Source: Terriglobia bacterium (lineage in GTDB: Bacteria; Acidobacteriota; Terriglobia; Terriglobales; Acidobacteriaceae). Taken from it: DNA of 64,000 nucleotides. The DNA is taken from contig JAIQET010000006.1 in NCBI GenBank assembly GCA_020073645.1, forward strand, positions 1-64,000, written 5' to 3'. A program made the translations under genes and the position numbers. The notes under the pieces are model-generated. The model ran no database searches, was not told where the DNA came from, and was given only the letters and a program-made list of their open reading frames with translations. Shown in pieces: positions 42,128 to 50,537 of the stretch; position 1 is the first letter of the stretch, and each line of letters opens with the position of its first letter.

Positions 42128-42675
42128 AGCTTTGGCAACACAATCCCCTTCTGCGCCTGATACTTCCCCTTGCGATCGGCGTAGCTGGTCTCGCACACTT
42201 CATCGCCCTGGAAGAAGATGATCTGGCACAGGCCTTCATTGGCGTATATCTTCGCGGGCAGCGGCGTGGTATTTGAAATCTCTAGCGTTACGAACCCTTC
42301 CCACTCCGGCTCAAACGGCGTCACGTTCACGATGATCCCGCAGCGCGCATAAGTTGACTTGCCCACGCAAATGGTCAGCACATCGCGCGGAATCTTGAAA
42401 TACTCCACCGACCGTGCCAGCGCAAAAGAATTCGGCGGCACAATCGCGCAATCCGAGCGCACTGTGACGAAAGATCGCTCGTCGAAATTCTTCGGGTCCA
42501 CCACCGTGCAGTTCACGTTGGTAAAAATCTTGAACTCATCGGCCACGCGCAGATCATAGCCGTACGAAGACAGCCCGTACGACACGACGCCTTCCCGCAC
42601 CTGCTTCTCTGAGAAGGGATTAATCATGTCGTGTTCCAGGGCCATCTTGCGAATCCAGCGGTCACTCTTCAGCAT
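42124..42675 (-). CDS. dcd: dCTP deaminase
   Basis: 183 residues, the family length. Motifs: [13 protein letters not shown] start, [17 protein letters not shown], the catalytic segment [40 protein letters not shown] (quoted here as residues about 88-127, with key S-x-Y-A-R-C-G and E) and [15 protein letters not shown]. It converts dCTP to dUTP for thymidylate synthesis; some members also cleave dUTP. It is close to tmk in the genome, consistent with dTTP supply. Confidence 0.96.
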   Translation of the reverse strand: MLKSDRWIRKMALEHDMINPFSEKQVREGVVSYGLSSYGYDLRVADEFKIFTNVNCTVVDPKNFDERSFVTVRSDCAIVPPNSFALARSVEYFKIPRDVLTICVGKSTYARCGIIVNVTPFEPEWEGFVTLEISNTTPLPAKIYANEGLCQIIFFQGDEVCETSYADRKGKYQAQKGIVLPKL

Positions 42676-42694
42676 GGGTCTCCTTGGGGATTGT

Positions 42695-42786
42695 GTAATT
42701 GAGTAATTTTGTAATTTGGCAATTTGAAAGCGGGAGGGTCCTGCCTGAAATTCCCAAATTACCCGATTACCAAATTACGAAATTCG
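42695..42786. repeat. AT-rich word-like inverted repeat (GTAATTTGGCAATTTG family)
   Basis: Left arm TTGAGTAATTTTGTAATTTG (about 42700-42725), right arm CAAATTACCCGATTACCAAA (about 42757-42780). The arms are inverse near-copies, AT-rich in a GC-rich genome. It lies between the divergent dcd and HU-like genes. Confidence 0.8.
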
Positions 42787-42900
42787 TCTGGCTGGGTGCC
42801 GCCATCTTACGAGAGATAACCTCCCGTTGACAATCTCCCTTATCTCCCTTAGCATCAACCACTTGGTGCACTGTAGTGATTCCGCCGCCGGGAGCCGCCT

Positions 42901-43170
42901 GTGATTAAGCTCGACATCATCAACGAAGTGGTCAACAAAACCGGGATCACCAAGACCAAAGCCGAACTGGCCGTCGAGACCGTCTTCGAGAGCATGAAGC
43001 GCGCGCTCTCCAAGGGCGATCGCATTGAGCTGCGCGGTTTTGGCGTGTTCAACGTCCGCCCGCGCAAGACCGGCATCGGACGCAACCCGCGCACCGGCGC
43101 GGAAGTTTCCATCCCGCCGGGCAAGGCCGTGCGCTTCAAACCCGGCAAGGAGTTGCAGTCGATCGACTAA
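42901..43170 (+). CDS. HU/IHF-family DNA-binding protein
   Basis: 89 residues from GTG 42901. Standard HU/IHF pattern: LDIINEVVNKTGITKTKAE, ELRGFGVFNVRPRKTGIGRN, and IPPGKAVRFKPGKEL. The DNA-inserting arm reads RNPRTGAEVSIPPGK, with proline at the tip (RNP..). It bends and compacts DNA as a dimer. HU versus IHF-alpha cannot be decided from this sequence alone. Confidence 0.96.
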   Translation: MIKLDIINEVVNKTGITKTKAELAVETVFESMKRALSKGDRIELRGFGVFNVRPRKTGIGRNPRTGAEVSIPPGKAVRFKPGKELQSID

Positions 43171-43189
43171 GTGTAACGCCGGCACAGCT

Positions 43190-43216
43190 GGTGTGGCCGC
43201 GGGCGACTCGCCCGCG
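43190..43216. repeat. GC-hairpin repeat, GTGTGGCCGCGGGCG form
   Basis: CCGCGGGCG-ACT-CGCCCGCG hairpin after GTGTGG; same layout as the GACGGGC family with a compensatorily changed stem. Confidence 0.5.
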
Positions 43217-43251
43217 CGTGCTTCTTCAAGAGCGCATCCCCGGAACTTCCG

Positions 43252-44280
43252 ATGTCTGACCCGACCTCCCCAATCTCCTCCACCACCGACCTCTATCGTC
43301 CCGTACAGGTGTTCGTCGTCCACCCTCCGAAGCAGCGTTACTGGGTGCACGCCCTTCTGCTGCTGGCCACCATCTTCACCACCATGGTCGTCGGTGCGCG
43401 CATGCAGTTCAACTTCCTGCACAACCAGCCGGCGTTTTCGTTGAATGACGACGCGCTCCCCTTTTTCCCGCTGCGCTGGATCATCGCTCAACCCTCGCGC
43501 CTGCTGCTGGGCATTCCCTTCGCCGCTACCCTGATGCTCATTCTCCTGGCGCACGAGATGGGACACTATCTTTACTGTCGTTACTACGGTGTCTACGCAA
43601 CCCTTCCCTTTTTCATTCCCGCGCCGACTTTGATCGGGACCTTAGGAGCATTCATCCGCATCCGCTCCCCCATCCGTTCGCGGGCCGCGCTGTTTGATAT
43701 TGGAATTGCCGGTCCGATCGCAGGATTCGTAGTCGCCGTGGCGGTGCTTGCAGTCGCGCTTGGACTCTCCAGGCCCGTGCCCACGGGAATGCCCGCTTCT
43801 GAGATCGAACTTGGTTACCCTCTCATCTTTTACGCGATGCACCACCTGCTCGCCGCCTCCGGGCTGGCTCACGGCATTGCAGCTCTGCCGTTCGATCGCG
43901 TGTTCCTGCACCCCACCGCTATCGCCGCCTGGGTGGGAATGTTTGCCACCGCTCTCAACCTTCTGCCCGGCGGCCAACTCGATGGCGGACACATCGTGTT
44001 TTCGCTCGTCCCCCGCGCCCATCGCTACGTATCTCGTCTGACCATCCTCGCGCTCATTCCCATGGCAATCTACTTCTGGCTCGGCTGGCTGCTTTGGGCA
44101 ATCCTGCTCGGCATCAGCGGCATGCGCCATCCCGTCGTGCCCGAGTGGACGGGCATCACCGGCGGCCGCCGCTGGCTCGCGCTCTTCGCCCTGCTCATGC
44201 TCGTCCTGACCCTGACCCCCGCTCCCTTCGTAAGCGGCTCGCTGTTGGACATCGTAAGGGAATTCCGAGCAGGGCCGTAG
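43252..44280 (+). CDS. site-2 protease family (M50) membrane metalloprotease
   Basis: 342 residues with about eight membrane segments. Both parts of the active site are present: LLAHEMGHYLYCR (HExxH) and NLLPGGQLDGGHI (the N-x-x-P-x2-Q-L-D-G aspartate). A conserved FFIPAPTLIGTLGAFI loop follows the first motif. S2P-type enzymes cut transmembrane anti-sigma factors or substrates; the window has one membrane anti-sigma gene at 462, but a link is speculative. The stop TAG lies inside a REP unit. Confidence 0.93.
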   Translation: MSDPTSPISSTTDLYRPVQVFVVHPPKQRYWVHALLLLATIFTTMVVGARMQFNFLHNQPAFSLNDDALPFFPLRWIIAQPSRLLLGIPFAATLMLILLAHEMGHYLYCRYYGVYATLPFFIPAPTLIGTLGAFIRIRSPIRSRAALFDIGIAGPIAGFVVAVAVLAVALGLSRPVPTGMPASEIELGYPLIFYAMHHLLAASGLAHGIAALPFDRVFLHPTAIAAWVGMFATALNLLPGGQLDGGHIVFSLVPRAHRYVSRLTILALIPMAIYFWLGWLLWAILLGISGMRHPVVPEWTGITGGRRWLALFALLMLVLTLTPAPFVSGSLLDIVREFRAGP

Positions 44281-44328
44281 CGCCGGCGTCCCGCCGGCTG
44301 TCGTGGGGGCGTCCCGCCCCCACATCCC
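44275..44328. repeat. REP unit overlapping the M50 stop codon
   Basis: GCCGTAGCGCCGGCGTCCCG followed by CCGGCTGTCG and the GTGGGGGCG/CGCCCCCAC hairpin. The TAG in GCCGTAGCG is the stop codon of the preceding gene. Confidence 0.7.
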
Positions 44329-44354
44329 TGGTACAGCCAACTGCTCAAGACCGT

Positions 44355-44386
44355 CTTCTCTGTGTCTCTGTGTCTCCGTGGTGAAA
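44355..44386. repeat. word-like repeat (TCTCTGTGTCTCTGTG family)
   Basis: CTTCTCTGTGTCTCTGTGTC and CTCCGTGGTGAAAA: a copy of the arm seen at the 3' end of tmk, without an inverse partner here. Confidence 0.6.
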
Positions 44387-44415
44387 ACCCCCTGTGCCCT
44401 CCCTCACCAACGTCC

Positions 44416-44457
44416 GTGACCCCCGTCACACCCCGCTGCGACTCCCCACCGCATAAT
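44416..44457 (+). promoter_or_regulatory. Crp-type site with class II promoter for the kor operon
   Basis: GTGACCCCCGTCAC (44416-44429) is a GTGA-N6-TCAC palindrome. A -10 box CATAAT lies at 44452-44457, giving a start near 44464, so the palindrome is centred at about -41.5, the class II activator position. Confidence 0.6.
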
Positions 44458-44505
44458 AAAAATTCAAGTTCGGGAGTGCCCATCACTCCCTGACGTGGGG
44501 GTTAC

Positions 44506-44757
44506 GTGGCAAAAGGACGTGTTTCCATTGTGGTAGAGCGCTGCAAGGCCTGCGGCTTTTGTGTGGAGTTCTGTCCCACCAAGGTGCTGGCGCTCTCTTC
44601 CGCTTTCAATTCCAAGGGGTACCACCCGCCGCACGTGGTCAACCCGGAAAAGTGCAGCGGTTGCGACTTGTGCGGTATGTACTGCCCCGACTTCGCCATC
44701 TATGGCTACAAACTCCCGAACGCCGCGCCGCAGAAGGGGGTGCCAGATGAAGGCTGA
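44506..44757 (+). CDS. korD: ferredoxin-type subunit of 2-oxoacid:ferredoxin oxidoreductase
   Basis: 83 residues from GTG 44506. Two [4Fe-4S] clusters are indicated by C-x2-C-x2-C-x3-C-P motifs: CKACGFCVEFCP and CSGCDLCGMYCP. It carries electrons from the TPP enzyme encoded next. Its gene overlaps korA by 11 bases, so the subunits are translated together. This delta-type subunit first, then alpha, beta, gamma, is the usual order of anaerobic-type 2-oxoglutarate or branched-chain oxoacid oxidoreductases. Confidence 0.92.
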   Translation: MAKGRVSIVVERCKACGFCVEFCPTKVLALSSAFNSKGYHPPHVVNPEKCSGCDLCGMYCPDFAIYGYKLPNAAPQKGVPDEG

Positions 44758-45904
44758 TCCTCGCGGCGTCCTCACCGGCGTGCATTTCCTCGATGGTGAC
44801 CACGCCTGCTGCGAAGGCGCCCTCGCCGCCGGCGCCCGCTTTGCCGCCGGATACCCCATTACCCCCTCCACCGAAGTGGTCGAGCGCTTTGCCGCCCGCG
44901 TCCCCACCGTCGGCGGAACCTTTATTCAGATGGAAGACGAGTTGGCCGCATCCATCACCCTGCAGGGAGCAGTTTGGGGCGGAGCCAAGGCTTTTACCGT
45001 GACCTCCGGCCCCGGCTTCTCCTTGATGATGGAGCACATCGGTTACGCTGCCATGACCGAGACGCCCTGCGTGTTCGTTGACGTGCAGCGCGGCGGCCCG
45101 TCCACCGGCCTCCCCACCCTTCCCGCCCAGGCTGACATGATGCAGGCCCGCTGGGGCTCGCACGGCGACTACGAAATCATCGCTCTCTGCCCCAACTCGC
45201 CCCAGGAATGTTTCGATCTCACCATCAAAGCCTTCAACCTGGCCGAAGAATTTCGTGTCCCCGTAATGTTCATGATGGACGAGGTGGTGGGGCACATGAC
45301 CGAAAAGGTCGTAATTCCGCCCGCGGACCAGATCGAGGTTGTGCCCCGCCGCCACACCCGCAAGCCGCTTGGTGAGTACCTGCCTTATCAAACCAACGGC
45401 GACATGGTTCCTGAAATCGCCCATGCCGGCGAAGGCTACAAGTTCCACATCACCGGGCTGACCCACGATGAACGCGGCTATCCCAACATGACCCCCCAGG
45501 TCCAGGACAAACTCGTCCGCCGTTTGCAGAACAAGATCCGCAACGCTGCTGACCGCATCGCCCTGTATGAAGAAGAAAATCTGCAAGATGCCGAAGTGGT
45601 GGTCGTCTCCTACGGCATCACCTCGCGCGTCGCCCAGCGCGCCATTGAGATGGCGCGCGCCAAGAAACTACCGGTGGGCAAGCTGCGCCTGATTACAGCA
45701 TGGCCCTTCCCCGAGACGAAGATCCGTGAACTCTCCGCCTACGTGAAAGCGTTTGTCGTCCCCGAACTCAATCTCGGACAGATGGTGCACGAAGTGGAAC
45801 GCGCCGCTGCCGGCAAAGCCAGGACCTTCGCCGTCCCCCACGCCGGGGGCAGCGTCCATCATCCGGAAGACATCCTGAAAGCCATCGTGGAGGCAAGCCG
45901 ATGA
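44747..45904 (+). CDS. korA: 2-oxoacid:ferredoxin oxidoreductase alpha subunit
   Basis: 385 residues from ATG 44747. GVHFLDGDHACCEGALAAG opens the family's pyrimidine-binding domain, with AAGYPITPSTEVVE, IQMEDELAASITLQGAVWGG and TSGPGFSLMMEHIG. KorA-type proteins bind TPP together with KorB and decarboxylate 2-oxoglutarate to succinyl-CoA with ferredoxin as acceptor, oxygen-sensitive and reversible for reductive TCA. Whether 2-oxoglutarate or another oxoacid is used cannot be read from the sequence. The stop overlaps the next start (ATGA). Confidence 0.95.
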   Translation: MKADPRGVLTGVHFLDGDHACCEGALAAGARFAAGYPITPSTEVVERFAARVPTVGGTFIQMEDELAASITLQGAVWGGAKAFTVTSGPGFSLMMEHIGYAAMTETPCVFVDVQRGGPSTGLPTLPAQADMMQARWGSHGDYEIIALCPNSPQECFDLTIKAFNLAEEFRVPVMFMMDEVVGHMTEKVVIPPADQIEVVPRRHTRKPLGEYLPYQTNGDMVPEIAHAGEGYKFHITGLTHDERGYPNMTPQVQDKLVRRLQNKIRNAADRIALYEEENLQDAEVVVVSYGITSRVAQRAIEMARAKKLPVGKLRLITAWPFPETKIRELSAYVKAFVVPELNLGQMVHEVERAAAGKARTFAVPHAGGSVHHPEDILKAIVEASR

Positions 45905-46761
45905 GCGACTTCACCAATCCCGTCGAACCGTTCCTGCGAACGGACCGCATGCCCCACATCTGGTGCCCGGGATGCGGCATCGGCACCACCGTGAACTGCT
46001 TCGCCCGTGCCCTGATCGAATCGAAAATCGATCTCGAGTCGCTCGCCCTGGTTTCCGGCATCGGCTGCACCGGACGCGTCGCCGGATACGTCAAGCTGGA
46101 CTCGTTCCACACCACCCACGGCCGCGCCATCCCGTTTGCCACCGGACTGAAGCTGGCGAACCCCAAGCTGAATGTTGTGGTGTACTCCGGCGACGGAGAT
46201 CTCTCGGCCATCGGCGGCAACCATCTCATCCACGCCGCCCGCCGCAACATCGATCTCAAGGTCATCTGTGTCAACAATTTGATCTACGCCATGACCGGAG
46301 GCCAGACCGCCCCCACTACGCCCAGCCACGCCATTACGTCCACGTCTCCGTACGGCAGCTGCGAGCCCGCGTTCAATCTGCCGCATCTCGTCGAGGCCGC
46401 AGGTGCGGTGTACGTCGCCCGCTGGACCACCTTCCACGTCCGCCAGCTGGCCCGCTCCATCGCGGAGGCTTTTAACAAAAAAGGTTTCTCCTTTATTGAA
46501 GTCATCTCACCCTGCCCCACCCTATTCCAGCGCCGCAACAAGCTGGGCGATGGGCTCGACACCATGAAGTACTACAAAGAGAAAAGCAAAGTGAAGCACG
46601 GCGCGCCCACCAGCGAAGTGGGCATGACCATGACCGGCGAAATCATCGTCGGCAAATTTGTGGACCGCGACCGCCCCGACTACCAGACCATGGCGCGCGC
46701 ACAACTGGCCGAGTCGCTGGGCGACCGATTCGTAGAACAAGCGGAGATGGTATGCAGCTAA
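45901..46761 (+). CDS. korB: 2-oxoacid:ferredoxin oxidoreductase beta subunit
   Basis: 286 residues. Motifs: HIWCPGCGIGTT (cluster/CoA-side cysteines), SGIGCTGR, and the TPP/Mg site GDGDLSAIGGNHLIHAARRN (G-D-G-D..N-N) with CVNNLIYAMTGGQ. It forms the catalytic heterodimer with the alpha subunit. The start overlaps the alpha stop by four bases and the end overlaps the gamma start by ten bases, so the operon is tightly coupled. Confidence 0.96.
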   Translation: MSDFTNPVEPFLRTDRMPHIWCPGCGIGTTVNCFARALIESKIDLESLALVSGIGCTGRVAGYVKLDSFHTTHGRAIPFATGLKLANPKLNVVVYSGDGDLSAIGGNHLIHAARRNIDLKVICVNNLIYAMTGGQTAPTTPSHAITSTSPYGSCEPAFNLPHLVEAAGAVYVARWTTFHVRQLARSIAEAFNKKGFSFIEVISPCPTLFQRRNKLGDGLDTMKYYKEKSKVKHGAPTSEVGMTMTGEIIVGKFVDRDRPDYQTMARAQLAESLGDRFVEQAEMVCS

Positions 46762-47339
46762 CCGAAATTCGCCTCGCAGGCTTCGGCGGCCAGGGGGTTA
46801 TCCTCTCCGCCATCATCCTCGGCAAGGCCGCCTCGATTCACCAAGGCGCCTTCGCCACCATGACCCAGAGCTTCGGTCCCGAAGCCCGCGGCGGCGCCTG
46901 CAGTGCGCAACTGATCGTCTCGGACTCGCCCGTCCTCTATCCCTATGTCACCGAACCGGACATCCTCGTCGTCATGTCGCAGGAGGCCTACACCCGCTTC
47001 GCCCCCGAACTGAAAGACGGCGGCATTCTGATCGTCGAACAGGACTTGGTGCGCGTAACCGATCTGCCGCGGCACACCCAGGTCTACAGTGTCCCCGCCA
47101 CTCGCCTTGCCGAAGAACTCGGCAAGCGCATGGTCTTGAATTCTGTGATGGTAGGCTTCTTCACCGCAGTCACCCACCTGCTCGATCCCGACGCCGTCCG
47201 CAAAGCCGTCGCTGACTCCGTCCCCGCCAGCTTCCGCGACCTGAACCTCAAAGCCTTTGAAAAAGGCTTTGAATACGGAAGCACCGCCCACGCCGTGAGT
47301 GCGGAAAGCCACGAAGATGCCCACGTAGTCTACGAATAG
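46752..47339 (+). CDS. korC: 2-oxoacid:ferredoxin oxidoreductase gamma subunit
   Basis: 195 residues with the gamma-domain start EIRLAGFGGQGVILSAIILG and SFGPEARGGACSAQLI, residues typical of the CoA-interacting gamma subunit. It completes the four-subunit enzyme (delta, alpha, beta, gamma). Directly after the stop begins the left inverted end of the REP/RAYT element, so the element marks the operon's 3' border. Confidence 0.95.
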   Translation: MQLTEIRLAGFGGQGVILSAIILGKAASIHQGAFATMTQSFGPEARGGACSAQLIVSDSPVLYPYVTEPDILVVMSQEAYTRFAPELKDGGILIVEQDLVRVTDLPRHTQVYSVPATRLAEELGKRMVLNSVMVGFFTAVTHLLDPDAVRKAVADSVPASFRDLNLKAFEKGFEYGSTAHAVSAESHEDAHVVYE

Positions 47340-47342
47340 CCG

Positions 47343-48130
47343 TAGCACAGCCGTAGCGCCGGCGTCCCACCGGCCACGACACTCTATGCCCGAGCAAATA
47401 ACCGTACGCGCCCGAGGTCACCTCCCCCACTGGGAGCGAACCAAACCAGCGCCTGTTACTTCGTCACCTTCCGCCTGGCCGACTCTATCCCTGCTGAAGC
47501 CGCCAAGCGAATCGAATCAGAGCGCGAAAGCCTCCTCTCCACCGCCCGCCAACTCGAACGCGAATTGAGCTTCTCAGAGAAGTGCCACATTGCCCGAATC
47601 GCAACCATCGAAAAGTATCTGGATAACGGAACAGGAGCCTGCCACCTGGCCAAGCCAAGAATCACCCAGATCATCTCGGATGCCCTTAAGCATTTCGACG
47701 GAGAGCGCTATCGCCTGTTCGCCTGGTGCATCATGCCCAACCACGTTCACGTCCTCTTTCAGCTATTCCCGGGAGTAGAGCTGGAGTCCGTTCTCCACTC
47801 GTGGAAATCCTTCACCGCGAAGAAAGTGAACTGCTTGCTGGGTCTTGAAGGCACATTCTGGCAGCGCGAATATTACGATCATCTCGTGCGGAATGACGAT
47901 GATTTCGAACGCGTTATTCGCTATATAGCCGAAAACTCCGCTAAAGGTGGATTGAAGAACTGGCCATGGGTCTGGATCCAGCCGTAGCGCCGGCGTCCCG
48001 CCGGCCACCACGAAGTTTGGGTAGGCCCCCTTTTCTTAGCCGGGGAACCCTGCGGTCCCGGTCACGAACGCTTATTTCTCGGGCATAGAGTCTCGTGGCC
48101 GGCGGGACGCCGGCGCTACGGCTGTTGCTA
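47343..48130. mobile_element. REP/RAYT element with about 55-bp inverted ends
   Basis: The left end (about 47343-47401) and the right end (about 48071-48129) are inverse copies with only about five differences: both contain GCCGTAGCGCCGGCGTCCC, CCGGCCACGA and CTCTATGCCCGAG. A third REP unit in direct orientation lies at 47981-48010. The transposase pseudogene occupies the inside. The element exactly fills the space between korC and the stop codon of the MFS gene. Confidence 0.75.
47386..47987 (+). pseudogene. REP-associated tyrosine transposase (RAYT), frameshifted
   Basis: The start ATGCCCGAG lies within the left inverted end. The first reading frame gives GHLPHWERTKPA, and the rest of the family pattern (CYFVTFRLADSIPAEAAKRI) continues in another frame: an extra two bases in CCAGCGCCTGT near 47449-47453 break it. 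Downstream the HUH motif PNHVHVLF, FWQREYYDHLVRND with the catalytic Tyr, and RYIAENSAKGGL are intact. RAYTs cut and join single-stranded REP hairpins. The stop TAG is supplied by a REP unit. It may have been the source of the REPs in this genome. Confidence 0.85.
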
Positions 48131-49552
48131 CTCCTCCACCACCCTGGCTGTCATCTCCTCCGCCGGTTCGCCTCCCGCCGCCATCTGCGCCACGATGAGC
48201 CGATGCGCCTCGACTCGCACCTTCGGCAACTGCATCCCGAACCAGAGCGCCCCGCCGAGCGAGGCCACCGCTCCCACCGCAACCGTAATCGGCGCGCCCA
48301 GCCGGTCGGCAATGGCCCCGCCCAGCAGCGCTCCAAACGGCGCCATGCCCATGAACATCATGGAGTACAGCGCCATCACCCGCCCGCGCAACTCGTCGGG
48401 CACCATCGCCTGAATCAGCGTGTTGGACGACGACATCTGCAGCATCATGCAAAATCCCACCGGCAACAGCAGCCCCACCGACAGCCAGAAGTTGCGTGAG
48501 AAAGAAAACAGAATCAGTCCCACCCCGAACCCAGCACAGGAAAATGCCACCCAGCGCCCCAGTCCTCGCACCCCCGTGCGCGAAGCCAAGGTCAAAGCTC
48601 CCAGCAATGCTCCCACTCCCGTTGCGCCCATCAAGATCCCGAGTCCCCTCGCCCCGCCATGCAGGACCTTGTCGGCAAATACCGGCATGAGCACTGTGTA
48701 TGGCATCGCCACCAGGCTCACCAGGCCGAGCAATAACAGCAGCGCCCAGATGGGCCTGGTTTGCCGCACCCAGCGAAATCCTTCCAGCATGTGTGCCAGC
48801 GGCGACCCCGCCGCTGTCGAATGCGCGCGAGCCTGCACCCGCATCATCACCAGTCCAATAATCACTGCGATGTAGCTCAACGCATTCGCGAAAAAACACC
48901 ATCCCTCGCCGATCTTCGCCACCAGAATTCCCGCAATCGCCGGCCCGATAATGCGCGCCCCATTGAACATGGAAGAATTCAGCGCAATCGAATTCATCAG
49001 ATCTTCTTTGCCTACCATGTCCACCAGGAACGCCTGCCGTCCTGGAATATCGAACGCATTCACCACTCCTAACAGCGCCGCCAGCACGAAGATGTGCCAC
49101 ACCTGCACCTGCCCACTGAGCGTCAGCCCGGCCAAAATAAACGCCAGCAACATCGACGCGACCTGCGTGCCGATCACCACGCGATGCCGGTTCATCCGGT
49201 CGGCAACGATGCCTCCCAGTGGCGCTACGAGGAACACCGGAAACTGGCTGGCGAATCCCACCGAACCCAGCAACAACGACGACCCCGTCATCCGATACAC
49301 CAGCCACGCCTGGGCCACGCTCTGCATCCACGTCCCGATCAGGGAGATCAATTGTCCGCTGAAAAAAAGCTGGAAGTTGCGGTGCTTCAAGGCCCGCAGA
49401 GTGGCCGGCAACCCGCCGTTGCTCCGCGCGCCTGTGGAACCCCTCGTCGCTTGCCTGCTGTCTAGGTCTGTAATGCCTGGATCGGCCACTTTGAGTCCCG
49501 TTCTATGGATGCCGCCTCTCCCCCGCGAGACGGGGATTTTTCCCTTCCTCAA
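48128..49552 (-). CDS. MFS transporter (MFS_3/EntS-like exporter)
   Basis: 474 residues, about 12 membrane segments after a 50-residue cytoplasmic start; the real start may be internal (e.g. before LRALKHRNFQLFFSGQLIS). LRALKHRNFQLFFSGQ, SGWMQSVAQAWLVYRMTGSS-like text, the loop 2 motif GGIVADRMNRHRV and the later GGAIADRLGAP are those of the MFS_3 group including the enterobactin exporter EntS. Substrate unknown; export of a siderophore or drug is the family expectation. Confidence 0.9.
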   Translation of the reverse strand: MRKGKIPVSRGRGGIHRTGLKVADPGITDLDSRQATRGSTGARSNGGLPATLRALKHRNFQLFFSGQLISLIGTWMQSVAQAWLVYRMTGSSLLLGSVGFASQFPVFLVAPLGGIVADRMNRHRVVIGTQVASMLLAFILAGLTLSGQVQVWHIFVLAALLGVVNAFDIPGRQAFLVDMVGKEDLMNSIALNSSMFNGARIIGPAIAGILVAKIGEGWCFFANALSYIAVIIGLVMMRVQARAHSTAAGSPLAHMLEGFRWVRQTRPIWALLLLLGLVSLVAMPYTVLMPVFADKVLHGGARGLGILMGATGVGALLGALTLASRTGVRGLGRWVAFSCAGFGVGLILFSFSRNFWLSVGLLLPVGFCMMLQMSSSNTLIQAMVPDELRGRVMALYSMMFMGMAPFGALLGGAIADRLGAPITVAVGAVASLGGALWFGMQLPKVRVEAHRLIVAQMAAGGEPAEEMTARVVEE

Positions 49553-49799
49553 TTAATAACTTTCCACTGGCCACAAGCTGATGTAGAGTTTGCGTGAGCG
49601 CCCCCAAGGTTCAACCGGGAAAACGTGCCGGCGCACTCTCTAGTATAGAGGCAACGCCACAGCCGGCCCGGGGACTCCCGTTGACCCGGAAGAGGATTCT
49701 GGCCCCCATGTTTTTGTTACGCGCCACGTCTCTTGCCATCGCCCTTGCGCATATCCCTGAACCGATTGCCGCCTGCAAACGCCACCCTTGGGAGAAGCT
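49553..49799. other. divergent intergenic region
   Basis: It holds the upstream regions of the MFS gene (minus) and the PilZ gene (plus). A small open frame at 49594-49803 has no protein-like features. Nothing else is seen. Confidence 0.4.
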
Positions 49800-50240
49800 A
49801 TGAGCACTGACTCGGTTCATGTTGAGCGCCGTGGGGCACAGCGCTTCGACTTTCACCTTCCCGTCAGTGTCCGCCTGTCCGGCGCCGACAACGAAGGCCA
49901 CGGATTCACCCAGGACTTAAGCGCCCGCGGAGCTCTCTTCTACACCGATTTCGTTCTCTCCGTAGGCGATGCCATCGAACTGACTCTGGTCATGCCCTCC
50001 GAGATCACTCTCGCCGAGAACATGCGCGTCCGCTGCCGCGGCAAAGTGGTGCGCGTCGCTAAGCCCGTCGTGGGCACTCGCACCGGTGTCGCCGTCCACC
50101 TCGAGGGCTATGAATTCCTGCCCGATGCCAATGAATCCGCCAGGAGCTTTGGCCGCATTTCCGCCCTCCACGAGCACAAGTCCGAACCATCCGAAGGCGC
50201 GGAGCCGCCCGCACCCCCGCCGGCAACGCTGGTGCCTTGA
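49800..50240 (+). CDS. single-domain PilZ protein
   Basis: 146 residues from ATG 49800 (GGAGAAG). One PilZ domain: RRGAQRFDFHLPVSV (the R-x3-R start is R-R-x4-R here) and TQDLSARGALFYTD (D-x-S-x2-G). Both c-di-GMP contact motifs are recognisable. A Pro/Glu-rich tail ends the protein. It lies upstream of a CpaE/TadZ-like gene; PilZ proteins often act on pilus or secretion functions, so a link to the Tad system is possible. Confidence 0.85.
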   Translation: MSTDSVHVERRGAQRFDFHLPVSVRLSGADNEGHGFTQDLSARGALFYTDFVLSVGDAIELTLVMPSEITLAENMRVRCRGKVVRVAKPVVGTRTGVAVHLEGYEFLPDANESARSFGRISALHEHKSEPSEGAEPPAPPPATLVP

Positions 50241-50537
50241 GACTCCAGTCACTCTGCGGTTTCCCACCCCGGCACTTTCCCTCCGGGACGCGGATTCTGC
50301 TCAATTCCACACTTTCCAATCGTCCCGCTTTTGCATAGAATGGTCTAAGCACAGGGATATTCCTTGGCGTCGGAACCTTCCCGCGGTGGTGCTGGGCTTT
50401 CGCTTCCACCTGAAGTTTCCCTCTCGCAGAAAAGGGGCTGTTCTCTGTGAAATCACCCTCGGTTACTGAAGTCACTTGGCGCGATCCGCATCTCTTCATA
50501 ACATGCTCATACTGGGTGTACCAGTGAGGCCCCAGCC
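50241..50537. other. intergenic region before cpaE-like gene
   Basis: No gene is seen in 297 bases. TAGAAT at about 50336-50341 could be a -10 box but lies 200 bases upstream of the next start. No repeat of the families described here was noticed. Confidence 0.35.

Noticed and set aside
49594-49803. 69-residue open frame before the PilZ gene
   Set aside because: No hydrophobic or domain pattern, overlaps the ribosome site of the PilZ gene; treated as chance.
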